A DNA stretch of 64,000 bases from Alistipes sp. (GTDB lineage: Bacteria; Bacteroidota; Bacteroidia; Bacteroidales; Rikenellaceae), in the NCBI GenBank assembly GCA_017398045.1, contig JAFQHI010000017.1:1-64000 (forward strand). The letters are read 5' to 3'. This document shows positions 27,788 through 35,077 of the stretch, piece by piece. The position numbers and the translations under genes are program-made. Each line of letters opens with the position of its first letter. The stretch's first letter is position 1. The notes under the pieces are model-generated. The model worked only from the letters and a program-made list of their open reading frames with translations, did not search any database and had not been told where the DNA came from.

Positions 27788-27867
27788 ACTTTTAAGGGTA
27801 CTTAAGGGTACTTAAGGGAGCTTAAGGATTTACTTTAAGGCACTTTAAGAAACCTTAAGGGACCTTA
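27788..27867. repeat. 80-bp element of eight phased TTAAG/CTTAA half-sites, copy 1
   Basis: TTAA occurs at 27792, 27802, 27812 and 27822 in TTAAGG context, then in the opposite orientation (CTTTAA/CCTTAA) at 27835, 27845, 27855 and, as TTA, 27865. Spacing is exactly 10 bp within each half. The last CCTTA contains the nadB stop codon. A second copy with the same layout is at 30724-30804. It could form a long imperfect hairpin in RNA or a bent or protein-bound DNA site. Confidence 0.8.
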
Positions 27868-29418
27868 TCTCTTATAATCGGTGTTGTAGTGACAGCCGAC
27901 CGACTCCTGCAATTCGCGTCCCTGCTTGATAACCAGATAGGCTACGGCAATCATATTGCGCAGTTCGCACAACTCGCGGACAGGCTTGGTCTTGTTGTAC
28001 AGCTCCTCGGTCTCCTCGAAGAGAATCGAGAGGCGGTGCATGGCACGCTTCAGCGAGAGGTTCGAGCGGACGATGCCCACGTAGTTCGACATGATGGACT
28101 GCACCTCGCGTTTCGACTGAATCAGCATCAGCATCTCCTCCGTATGTTGCGTACCCTCGAAGTCCCAATCGGGAATACCCTCCTGGAAACCAACCTTCTC
28201 GAAGCGTTCCATCGTGTGCTTGGCCGCCTGGTCGCCATAGACCACGGCCTCGATAAGCGAGTTCGACGCCAAACGATTCGCGCCATGCAGGCCCGTGCAG
28301 GAGGCCTCGCCCAGCACATAGAGTCGCTTGATAGAGCTTTGGCCGTTCAAATCGACCTTCACACCACCACACGAATAGTGGGCAGCAGGCGTAACGGGAA
28401 TCCAATCTTTCGTAATATCGATACCAATCGAAAGGCACTTTTCGTAGATGTTCGGGAAGTGGTCACGAATGGCCTCGGCCGGTTTGTGGGTCACGTCGAG
28501 ATAGACATAATCTTCACCTCGACGGGTCATCTCACGGTAGATGGCTCTTGCCGTAATATCGCGCGGAGCGAGCGACTTCATCGGGTGGTATTTATCCATG
28601 AACTCCTCACCGTTTTGCAGGCGGAGGATGGCTCCGAACCCGCGCATTGCCTCCGTGATGAGGAAGTTGGGCGTCTCACCCGGGTTGTAAAGCGTCGTCG
28701 GATGGAACTGGATAAACTCCATATTCTCGGTAATCGCCTTCGCACGGTGGCACATCGCAATACCGTCACCCGTCGCTACATGAGGATTCGAGGTCGAGGA
28801 GTAAATCTGACCGCAACCACCCGTTGCCACAATCGTAAAGCGCGAGAGCATGGTCTGAATCTCGCCCGTCTTTTCGTTGAGTACGTAGGCACCGAAGCAG
28901 GTGATGTTGCGCGTATGGCGCGTGACGAACTCACCCAGGTGGTGTTGCGTCAGAAGGTCCACAGCAAAATGATGCTCCAAGACCGTGATGTTGGGATGTT
29001 GCTTCACCGACTGAATCAGCGCGCGCTCAATCTCGGCACCCGTCAGGTCCTCGTAGTGGAGGATGCGATGCTCCGTGTGGCCACCCTCGCGGTTCAGCTC
29101 GAAGCGTCCGTCGGGGGTTTTATTGAAACGTGTACCCCAGGCGATGAGGTCCTGAATCAGCTCCGGAGCGCGTCTTACGACCAGCTCCACAGCCTTCACA
29201 TCGCATTTTCCGGCTCCGCACACCAACGTGTCGGTAATGTGTTTCTCGAACGTGTCGGGTTCGTAGGTGACCGAACAGATACCCCCCTGGGCATAGTTCG
29301 TATTACACTCGACCATCTCACCCTTCGTGACGATGGTAACGTGGCCCTTTTCGGCGGCTTTGAGCGCGAACGAAAGTCCCGCAGCTCCCGAGCCGATGAC
29401 CAAAAAATCGGTTTTCAT
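27865..29418 (-). CDS. nadB: L-aspartate oxidase
   Basis: NadB is the flavoprotein that oxidises L-aspartate to iminoaspartate, the first step of de novo NAD synthesis. The protein is 517 residues. FAD-binding GSGAAGLSFALKAAEKG is at 8-24, the conserved NTNYAQGGICSV at about 39-50, and HFPNIYEKCLSIGIDITKDWIPVTPAAHYSCGGVKVDLNG near 340-380 carries the family's active-site block. The C-terminal helical domain is present. nadA and nadC are not adjacent. Its promoter appears to overlap that of the divergent queA. Confidence 0.96.
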   Translation of the reverse strand: MKTDFLVIGSGAAGLSFALKAAEKGHVTIVTKGEMVECNTNYAQGGICSVTYEPDTFEKHITDTLVCGAGKCDVKAVELVVRRAPELIQDLIAWGTRFNKTPDGRFELNREGGHTEHRILHYEDLTGAEIERALIQSVKQHPNITVLEHHFAVDLLTQHHLGEFVTRHTRNITCFGAYVLNEKTGEIQTMLSRFTIVATGGCGQIYSSTSNPHVATGDGIAMCHRAKAITENMEFIQFHPTTLYNPGETPNFLITEAMRGFGAILRLQNGEEFMDKYHPMKSLAPRDITARAIYREMTRRGEDYVYLDVTHKPAEAIRDHFPNIYEKCLSIGIDITKDWIPVTPAAHYSCGGVKVDLNGQSSIKRLYVLGEASCTGLHGANRLASNSLIEAVVYGDQAAKHTMERFEKVGFQEGIPDWDFEGTQHTEEMLMLIQSKREVQSIMSNYVGIVRSNLSLKRAMHRLSILFEETEELYNKTKPVRELCELRNMIAVAYLVIKQGRELQESVGCHYNTDYKR

Positions 29419-29452
29419 GGCTTTTTAATTTAGCATGCGCTTTTTTGCGCCA

Positions 29453-29480
29453 CAAAGTTAGGAAATTCTTTGTAATTTTG
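29453..29480. promoter_or_regulatory. Closely spaced divergent -7 elements for nadB and queA
   Basis: On the minus strand 29453-29460 reads TAACTTTG, 35 bp before the nadB ATG. On the plus strand 29473-29480 reads TAATTTTG, 20 bp before the queA ATG. Both fit the Bacteroidota -7 consensus TAnnTTTG. The nearest TTG elements lie about 24-25 bp away, a little further than usual. The two elements face apart with only 12 bp between them, so the two promoters should compete for polymerase. Confidence 0.5.
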
Positions 29481-29499
29481 TCGCCAAAACCGCTAAATA

Positions 29500-30708
29500 A
29501 TGGAGAGATACATCGACATCAACGACTATAACTACCCGCTCCCCGATGAGCGCATTGCCAAATTTCCCCTCGAAGAGCGCAGTTCATCGAAACTGCTCGT
29601 CTATCGTGGCGGCGAAATCGGGGAGAGTCGCTTTCGCTCGGTGGGCGATTTTCTGCCCGAAGGCGAGCTGCTCGTCTTCAACAACACGAAGGTCATCCGC
29701 GCCCGCATCATCATGCATAAACCTTCGGGGGCGCGTATCGAGGTCTTCTGCCTCGAACCGCACGCTCCGGCCGACTACGAGCGCGCACTTTCGGCCACCG
29801 AGAGTTGCACCTGGTCCTGCATTGTGGGCGGTTCGAAGAAGTGGAAAGAGGGCTACGTAGCGATAAATTTCGACCACAACGGCCGTGAAGAGTGGCTCCG
29901 TGCCTGGCGCGTTGGAGCGGGTGGCCGTGAGCAGCTTATCCGCTTCGAATGGTCGGCCGCGATGTCGTTTGGCGAACTGCTGGAGCTGTTGGGGCGAATT
30001 CCGATTCCGCCCTATCTGAACCGCGAGAGCCAAGAGATTGACAACACGCGCTACCAGACCGTCTATTCGAAATTCGAGGGTTCGGTGGCAGCACCGACTG
30101 CCGGTCTGCACTTCACGCCCCAACTTATCGACCAAATGCAGGAGCGTGGTTTCGGATTCGAAGAGGTGACCCTCCACGTGGGTGCCGGCACCTTCCTGCC
30201 TGTCAAAGAGCAGGACGCCACGAAGCATCCGATGCACACGGAGCATTTCGAAGTAACGCTCTCCACGCTCCGAAAACTCCTTGAAAAGCAAGGGCATATC
30301 ACCGCCGTAGGCACCACCTCGGTACGCACGCTGGAGTCCCTTTCGGCCCTCGGATGGCGCATTTACAACACCGGCACCCCCGACGCGGGGCGCGTGATTG
30401 GTCAATGGGAGTTATACGACCTGCCCTCCGACTTTACGGGTACTAAAGCGTTGGAAGTGCTGATTCAATACCTCGAAAACGAAGGGCTGGAGCGCATCAA
30501 ATGCGCCACGCAAATCATGATTACCCCGCTCGGGTATCAATTCCGCATCGTGAGCCGTATCATCACCAATTTTCACCAGCCCTCCTCGACGTTGCTGCTC
30601 CTCGTTGCCGCCTATGTGGGCGAAGATTGGCGCACGATTTATCGCTATGCCCTCGACAACGATTTTCGTTTCTTAAGCTACGGCGACTCGTCGCTATTGA
30701 TGCGGTAG
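29500..30708 (+). CDS. queA: S-adenosylmethionine:tRNA ribosyltransferase-isomerase
   Basis: QueA transfers the ribosyl moiety of SAM to preQ1 in tRNA to make epoxyqueuosine. The 402 residues exceed the E. coli protein (356), as is common in Bacteroidota. Motifs: DYNYPLPDERIAKFPLEERSSSKLLVY near the N-terminus, LLVFNNTKVIRARI near 52-65, PIPPYLNRESQEIDNTRYQTVYSKFEGSVAAPTAGLHFTP near 167-206 and LHVGAGTFLPVK near 223-234. The C-terminus has TNFHQPSSTLLLLVAAYVG. The gene is monocistronic and divergent from nadB. Confidence 0.97.
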   Translation: MERYIDINDYNYPLPDERIAKFPLEERSSSKLLVYRGGEIGESRFRSVGDFLPEGELLVFNNTKVIRARIIMHKPSGARIEVFCLEPHAPADYERALSATESCTWSCIVGGSKKWKEGYVAINFDHNGREEWLRAWRVGAGGREQLIRFEWSAAMSFGELLELLGRIPIPPYLNRESQEIDNTRYQTVYSKFEGSVAAPTAGLHFTPQLIDQMQERGFGFEEVTLHVGAGTFLPVKEQDATKHPMHTEHFEVTLSTLRKLLEKQGHITAVGTTSVRTLESLSALGWRIYNTGTPDAGRVIGQWELYDLPSDFTGTKALEVLIQYLENEGLERIKCATQIMITPLGYQFRIVSRIITNFHQPSSTLLLLVAAYVGEDWRTIYRYALDNDFRFLSYGDSSLLMR

Positions 30709-30723
30709 ATTATTTAGTTGCCG

Positions 30724-30804
30724 ACTTTTAAGGAGGCTTAAGGGTGCTTAAAGGGACTTAAAGATTTTACCTTCAGTGACTTTAAGTCACCTTAAGAGAC
30801 CTTA
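30724..30804. repeat. 80-bp element of phased TTAAG/CTTAA half-sites, copy 2
   Basis: TTAA occurs at 30728, 30738, 30748 and 30758, and in mirrored orientation at 30782 and 30792, with degenerate members at 30772 (TTCA) and 30802 (TTA). The layout is four plus four half-sites at 10-bp steps, matching copy 1 at 27788-27867. It starts 16 bp after the queA stop. Confidence 0.8.
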
Positions 30805-31045
30805 CCTATGCCTTCAACCGAACCAAAACCGGAATTGCACGGCAAATCCAATCCAGGCATAAAAGGAGCAAGCTCTTCGCTTGCGGGATGACTGGATTGG
30901 CTGCTGCGCAGGCAAAGCCTGCTCCGCGACGCCTTTCCAGGTGGCTCCCTTGGGGAGATTACAAAGTTAAGCAGACCGCCCGTCATTGACGGGCGTGTTC
31001 ATTTTATTGTGTACCCAAGCTCATGCAAGCATGGCTTGGGCTCAC

Positions 31046-31076
31046 AATAAAAAAACCGCAGGAGAAATCCTGCGGT
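31046..31076 (-). terminator. Intrinsic terminator-like hairpin, minus strand
   Basis: ACCGCAGGA (31055-31063) pairs with TCCTGCGGT (31068-31076) around a 4-nt loop. On the minus strand the stem is followed by about seven T residues (31048-31054). It lies inside palindrome A, downstream of the tRNA-Pro 3'-end copy. Confidence 0.6.
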
Positions 31077-31230
31077 CTGCTCAACTTTGTCGGGATGACT
31101 GGATTCGAAGCGTAGAGGCTTTAGCCTCAAGCTCGCCGGATTACCATTGAAAATAAGGGCGTAGCCCGCAATACACCTAATCCGGCAACCACCTAATAAA
31201 GAATCCCAGTCATCCCGACCGAGCAGGTAG

Positions 31231-31253
31231 CACGCTTTGCGTGCTTTTTTTTG
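31231..31253 (+). terminator. Intrinsic terminator, plus strand
   Basis: CACGC and GCGTG pair around a TTT loop (stem at 31231-31243) and are followed by a run of eight T from about 31245. It faces transcripts coming from queA and sits inside palindrome C. Confidence 0.55.
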
Positions 31254-31293
31254 TTGCCTTCATGGTGGGCTTGCACACGACATGAAGGGGCAA

Positions 31294-31326
31294 CAAAAAA
31301 AGTAGCAGAACTAAAAGTTCTGCTAC
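31294..31326 (-). terminator. tRNA-Pro terminator
   Basis: A perfect 10-bp stem (31302-31311 with 31317-31326) with a 5-nt loop is followed on the minus strand by seven T (31295-31301). It begins 12 bp past the tRNA-Pro 3' end. Confidence 0.85.
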
Positions 31327-31337
31327 CTGCTCAAGAG

Positions 31338-31412
31338 TCGGGATGACTGGATTCGAACCAGCGACAACACGCCCCCCAGACGTGTACTCTAACCGGGCTG
31401 AGCTACATCCCG
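31338..31412 (-). tRNA. tRNA-Pro(GGG)
   Basis: On the minus strand a cloverleaf can be drawn with acceptor CGGGATG/CATCCCG, D-arm GCTC/GAGT, anticodon stem CACGT/GCGTG with loop CTGGGGG (anticodon GGG), T-arm GCTGGTTCGAATCCAGT and discriminator A. CCA is not encoded. A Bacteroidota promoter lies upstream (31452-31482) and a strong terminator downstream. Confidence 0.93.
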
Positions 31413-31451
31413 AGTTCCACACTCCGCAAGTTTACCTCGCGTTTGGGACTG

Positions 31452-31482
31452 CAAATATAAACCACTTTTTTGGCAAAACCAA
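31452..31482 (-). promoter_or_regulatory. tRNA-Pro promoter
   Basis: On the minus strand TTG (31480-31482), 20 bp and TATATTTG (31452-31459) fit the Bacteroidota consensus. The tRNA 5' end is 40 bp downstream. Confidence 0.65.
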
Positions 31483-31595
31483 ACTTTCGTCCTTTTTTTT
31501 CACTTTTTTTATCGCCACACCTCCGTTCCATGCACGCACCGATTGGCTTTCTACGCTCATTTTGCGCACTTTCTGCGTTTTTTTCTTCGGATTTT

Positions 31596-31625
31596 TTGTC
31601 AAACTCCTTTTTTTGTTTACCTTTG
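31596..31625 (+). promoter_or_regulatory. tRNA-Glu / rpsT promoter
   Basis: TTG at 31596-31598, a 19-bp spacer and TACCTTTG at 31618-31625 match the TTG/TAnnTTTG consensus. tRNA-Glu starts 41 bp downstream and rpsT may be read from the same transcript. Confidence 0.7.
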
Positions 31626-31665
31626 CACCGCTAAAGTAGCGCATTACAGCGCAAAATAGCGGTAA

Positions 31666-31737
31666 GGCCCATTCGTCTATCGGTTAGGACGCAAGATTTT
31701 CATTCTTGAAAGAGGAGTTCGACTCTCCTATGGGCTA
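31666..31737 (+). tRNA. tRNA-Glu(TTC)
   Basis: The cloverleaf has acceptor GGCCCAT/ATGGGCT (one G-T pair), anticodon stem CAAGA/TCTTG with loop TTTTCAT (anticodon TTC), T-arm GAGGAGTTCGACTCTCC and discriminator A. CCA is not encoded. The 241 bp between it and rpsT hold no recognisable gene, only a short direct repeat of CGAAGGGA at the start. Confidence 0.95.
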
Positions 31738-31978
31738 CAACGAAGGGACCAACGAAGGGAGTGGGTCAGGCAAGTGAAGCGGAGTTATCTGCAACACAAA
31801 AGGCCAAATTCCGAGGGAGGTTCCTACGGGTGAAAAAATCCTACGGAGCGGGCAACGGCCTATCCACCACCGACCACGGTCGGCTAAAGCAACCGGAAGA
31901 GCGTGAAAGCGTTGCGCAAGAGGTCTCTTCAAACAAAAGCAAACTATAAAAATTAAAAATAAAAACATTTTACAGATT

Positions 31979-32230
31979 ATGGCAAACCATAAGTCTTCGA
32001 AGAAGCGCATTCGCCAGACCGCTACGAAGCGCGCACACAACCGTCTGTTCCACAAGACGACCCGCAACGCCGTGAAGGCTCTGCGCAACACGACCGATAA
32101 GAGCGCAGCCGAGGCTCTGCTCCCGAAGGTAACCGCCCTGCTGGATAAGATTGCCAAGCTCAACATCATCCACAAGAACAAGGCCGGCAACCTGAAGAGC
32201 GCAGCTCAGCTCCACGTAAACTCGCTCTAA
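31979..32230 (+). CDS. rpsT: 30S ribosomal protein S20
   Basis: S20 is a primary 16S rRNA-binding protein of the small subunit. The 83-residue, strongly basic protein starts MANHKSSKKRIRQTATKRAHNRLFHKTTRNAVK, the family signature, and ends NIIHKNKAGNLKSAAQLHVNSL. Its A-rich upstream sequence (TAAAAATTAAAAATAAAAAC) instead of a Shine-Dalgarno is typical of highly expressed Bacteroidota genes. It lies downstream of tRNA-Glu and ends in a clear terminator. Confidence 0.97.
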   Translation: MANHKSSKKRIRQTATKRAHNRLFHKTTRNAVKALRNTTDKSAAEALLPKVTALLDKIAKLNIIHKNKAGNLKSAAQLHVNSL

Positions 32231-32252
32231 TCGAGTCTTCGAGCAAAAAATG

Positions 32253-32281
32253 AAAGCATCCCCAAAGGGATGCTTTTTTTG
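32253..32281 (+). terminator. rpsT terminator
   Basis: AAAGCATCCC (32253-32262) and GGGATGCTTT (32267-32276) form a perfect 10-bp stem with a CAAA loop, followed by a T run to 32281. Confidence 0.9.
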
Positions 32282-32302
32282 CCGGCATAGGGGTCCATCT
32301 CA

Positions 32303-32512
32303 CCTCCCGCGAAGCCGTATAACGAGGGGCGTGCAACCCCCACCCTCCCGGGAGGCATATTTCAGACAACTCTCCACAACCATCCGCGAAGCCGTATGAC
32401 GAAGCGAGTGCAAGGCCTGCCTATCCCCCTCACGGGAAGCACTCTGGACGAGCTATTTTTAGGCACTCTCCACAACCTCCCGCGAAGCCGTCTGACGAGG
32501 CGAGTGCAAGGC
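32303..32512. repeat. Three direct copies of a roughly 45-bp unit
   Basis: CCGCGAAGCCGT followed by (A/C)T(G/A)ACGA and a GAGTGCAAG-like end occurs at about 32303-32336, 32372-32416 and 32466-32512. Copies 2 and 3 also share CTCCACAACC in front and are 95 bp apart. Copy 3 is the left arm of the long palindrome at 32483-32604. The stretch lies between the convergent rpsT and TonB-receptor genes. Confidence 0.7.
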
Positions 32513-32604
32513 TTGCAAAGAGGCGAAGCGCGCAGCATACATTAACGTATGTGAGCAGCTTCGCCTCTTTGCGTAACGCGGCAATCGCCCGTCAGACGGC
32601 TTCG
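32483..32604. repeat. Long palindrome, family member 1
   Basis: Outer arms 32483-32497 and 32590-32604 are a perfect 15-bp inverted repeat, the middle arms 32515-32528 and 32559-32572 a perfect 14-bp one. The tip is AGCATAC, a 6-nt loop (ATTAAC), then GTATGTGAGCA. The same tip with different but self-complementary stems is seen at 47970-48056. It lies just after the TonB-receptor stop on the minus strand and could serve as its terminator or RNA end. Confidence 0.75.
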
Positions 32605-32610
32605 CCTTCC

Positions 32611-34914
32611 TTAAAAGCGGATTTTGGTACCCACGAACCAACTCCTCGGCATCAAAGGACCATAGACATACCCCGAATCGCGCTCGGCTCCGGTGTCGAA
32701 GTCATCCTGATAGGCGTTGAAGAGGTTCTTCATACCGCCATAAATCTCCATCTCCACATCGCGGAAGAGTTTCAAGCTATATTGCAGACGCAGATTGGCA
32801 TCGAAGAATGAAGGGGTCTTCACCGCTATATCGACATCGGTACCCGAGCCAGCATAGTGCTGCACAAGCATCGAGCCGGTATAATTTCCCGAAAGGTCGA
32901 TATCAAACCGCTTCCAGGGCTGGATGGTCAGGGTAAAGTAGCCATAGGTGTCGGGGGTGCGGAACATCCGCTTCGAGGGGGCAACAGCCTCATCCTCACT
33001 CCAATACTCGGCCTCTTTATAGCGGCTCTCCTGCCACGTAAAGCCCGCTTGCAGTTCCACATGGTCGCCAAAGGTGGCGCGTCCCTCCAAATTCACACCT
33101 CCCACGGTGGCACCCGAGCCGTTGTAACGCTCCTGAATGGTCGCGCCATCGCTATCCGCGCCCACCTCGCGCAGGGCAAAGACATCGTCGAGTGTCGTAT
33201 AGAAGCCCTCGACAATGAGGTTCGTGGCTACACGCCCGAAGCTGTGGTGCCACTCGGCCGAGGCACTCCACGACCCGGAACGCTCCTCCTTCAGCCCCTC
33301 GGCCAGGCGGATGCGGGTACGCTCACCGCCCACGATGGCGATGTGCAGGTCCTCGTCATAGGCTTGCGGAGCGCGATAGCCGCCGGCATAGCTTAAACGC
33401 AGGCTCAAATCCTCACTCGGGTTATAGCGCAGATTGACACGGGGCGAGAAAATCACATCATCCACCAGGTTGTGCTTATCGATTCGGCCACCCAACAGAA
33501 TCGACCAACGCTTGTTCTTCCACTCGTTCTGGAAGTAACCACCATAGAGGTGTACATCCTGCTTGGTATCAATCTGATAGCCCACCGACTCGTCGTGCAG
33601 GTCGTTGTGGCTGTACTCCGTGCCGATGGTCAGCTCCGAGGGAAGGAAGAGCAGTTTTTTGAACTCATGGACATATTGCAGACCGGCAGCAGCCGTCAAA
33701 TCGTGCGTGCGGCCGTAGGCATCGGGGTCCTGGAAGGCACCGTAATAGCTCGAGCGGGCCGTGTTTTGGAACGATGCATAGGCATTGAGTCGGTTGGCGC
33801 GGTCATCCGACGACCAATCAAACGAGAGGCTACCGCCGTCAATCGTATGGTCAGCCTGCTCGCAGGTCATCGCCTCATGGGGAGGAAGGTCGAGCCTGTC
33901 ACCGCCACGACGATAATCCTTGATGCGGTGGTACTGGGCCGTAAGGCGCGAGTAGGCACCCGTGCGGAAGTATCCACGCATACCGAGGGCTTCGGAGTTC
34001 TGCTCCAGCATCTCGGTAAAGCCATCGCCATTATCGTCATAGCCATCAGCCGTGCGACTCTGGGCAAAGACCGCAATAGCCGCCTTGCCACTATCCGAGA
34101 CGAGCGATGCGTTGAGCGTGGTCGTATTATCAAACGAGCTGCTGCAACCGAGCGAGGTAATCGTGTGGGCAATTTCGGCCATGCTGCGCGTAGGCTCCTT
34201 CGTAATGACGTTAATCGTACCGCCAATGGCCGAAGAGCCGTAGAGTGCCGAACCACCACCGCGTAACACCTCGACTCGTTCAATCATATTGGCAGGAATC
34301 TGCTCCAGACCATAGACCCCCGTCAGGGCCGAAAAGAGGGGGTGCGAATCGACCAGAATCTGCGAATAGCGACCATCGAGGCCGTTGATACGCACCTGCG
34401 GAAAACCGCAATTCTGGCAGGTATTCTCCACACGCACACCGGGTTGGAACGACAGACCACCCCCCAACGAGGCGGTCGATACACGGTCGAAAATCTCCGA
34501 ATCCAGCACACTCACCAGCGAGGGGGCCTCGCGTTTCAGTCGCTCGGTACGGCTGGCCGAAACGACCACCTGGTCCACGGCTACCACCTCCTCTTCCACC
34601 TCGAAGCGCAACTCCACCGTGCCGCTCCCGTGCAGACAGACCTCCTGACGAGCTGCGGCATATCCCACCGCACGCACCTCGACCGTATAGTCGGCCAAGG
34701 GGAGATTTTTCAACAAAAAGTGACCCGTTGCATCGGTCGTCGTACCGATGGTCGTATGGAGCAGCACCACCGTAGCATAGGGGATATGCTCTCCGGTCTT
34801 GGCATCTACGACATCACCAAAGATATGGGCATCGGTAGGTTTAGCGTGCCGTTGTGCCACAGCCAAGCCAACAGCCAGAAAAAGCATTAACAAGGAAAGT
34901 AAAAGTCTCTTCAT
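32611..34914 (-). CDS. TonB-dependent outer-membrane receptor
   Basis: The 767-residue protein has a signal peptide (MKRLLLSLLMLFLAVGLAVAQ), then a carboxypeptidase-regulatory-like domain (about 31-110, IFGDVVDAKTGEHIPYATVVLLHT). The plug follows (about 115-235, VVVSASRTERLKREAPSLVSVLDSE), then a 22-strand-type barrel ending in aromatic RSWFVGTKIRF. A CQNCGFPQVRINGLDGRYSQILVDSHP segment in the plug, with a CxxC pair, is shared by Bacteroidota receptors thought to take up haem, metals or cofactors. No SusD partner is adjacent, so it is not a SusC. The substrate is unknown. Confidence 0.9.
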   Translation of the reverse strand: MKRLLLSLLMLFLAVGLAVAQRHAKPTDAHIFGDVVDAKTGEHIPYATVVLLHTTIGTTTDATGHFLLKNLPLADYTVEVRAVGYAAARQEVCLHGSGTVELRFEVEEEVVAVDQVVVSASRTERLKREAPSLVSVLDSEIFDRVSTASLGGGLSFQPGVRVENTCQNCGFPQVRINGLDGRYSQILVDSHPLFSALTGVYGLEQIPANMIERVEVLRGGGSALYGSSAIGGTINVITKEPTRSMAEIAHTITSLGCSSSFDNTTTLNASLVSDSGKAAIAVFAQSRTADGYDDNGDGFTEMLEQNSEALGMRGYFRTGAYSRLTAQYHRIKDYRRGGDRLDLPPHEAMTCEQADHTIDGGSLSFDWSSDDRANRLNAYASFQNTARSSYYGAFQDPDAYGRTHDLTAAAGLQYVHEFKKLLFLPSELTIGTEYSHNDLHDESVGYQIDTKQDVHLYGGYFQNEWKNKRWSILLGGRIDKHNLVDDVIFSPRVNLRYNPSEDLSLRLSYAGGYRAPQAYDEDLHIAIVGGERTRIRLAEGLKEERSGSWSASAEWHHSFGRVATNLIVEGFYTTLDDVFALREVGADSDGATIQERYNGSGATVGGVNLEGRATFGDHVELQAGFTWQESRYKEAEYWSEDEAVAPSKRMFRTPDTYGYFTLTIQPWKRFDIDLSGNYTGSMLVQHYAGSGTDVDIAVKTPSFFDANLRLQYSLKLFRDVEMEIYGGMKNLFNAYQDDFDTGAERDSGYVYGPLMPRSWFVGTKIRF

Positions 34915-34961
34915 CTTACCTATATTTAATTAGCATCGTTAGTTTCTTGCGTTTGCGACTG

Positions 34962-34992
34962 CAAAAGTACAGCGACCGAAGGTGAAAGGCAA
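34962..34992 (-). promoter_or_regulatory. TonB-receptor promoter
   Basis: On the minus strand TTG (34990-34992), 20 bp and TACTTTTG (34962-34969) fit the Bacteroidota consensus. The start codon is 48 bp downstream. Confidence 0.7.
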
Positions 34993-35027
34993 TACCTAAA
35001 TCGTGGTAAAGAACAGCGATATAGAGA

Positions 35028-35057
35028 CAAAAAAAGGGATGTCTTACGACATCCCTT
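35028..35057 (-). terminator. Terminator of the envelope operon
   Basis: AAGGGATGTC (35034-35043) pairs with GACATCCCTT (35048-35057) around TTAC. On the minus strand the stem runs into seven T (35029-35035). It lies 21 bp after the PpiD-like gene stop. Confidence 0.85.
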
Positions 35058-35077
35058 AACCATTATCAGGTAGTGGA

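Larger units (their letters stand above)
30835..31337. repeat. Tandem long inverted repeats beside tRNA-Pro
   Basis: No gene is visible in this space. It holds three abutting palindromes. A: arms 30961-30978 and 31073-31090, one mismatch in 18. B: arms 31089-31105 and 31203-31219. C: arms 31221-31232 and 31321-31332. Each contains nested smaller hairpins. The left end of B (31089-31109) is identical over 21 bp to the 3' end of tRNA-Pro plus flank (31337-31357). A smaller palindrome with the related GGATGACTGGATT lies at about 30846-30900. Confidence 0.75.

Noticed and set aside
31089-31357. att sites of an integrated element at tRNA-Pro
   Set aside because: The 21-bp copy of the tRNA 3' end is only 248 bp from the tRNA, with no integrase or cargo between, so a classical integrated element is unlikely.
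31738-31978. Structured RNA between tRNA-Glu and rpsT
   Set aside because: Only weak local pairing and a short repeat were found. No known RNA family (RNase P, tmRNA, 6S, leader for S20) could be matched by eye.
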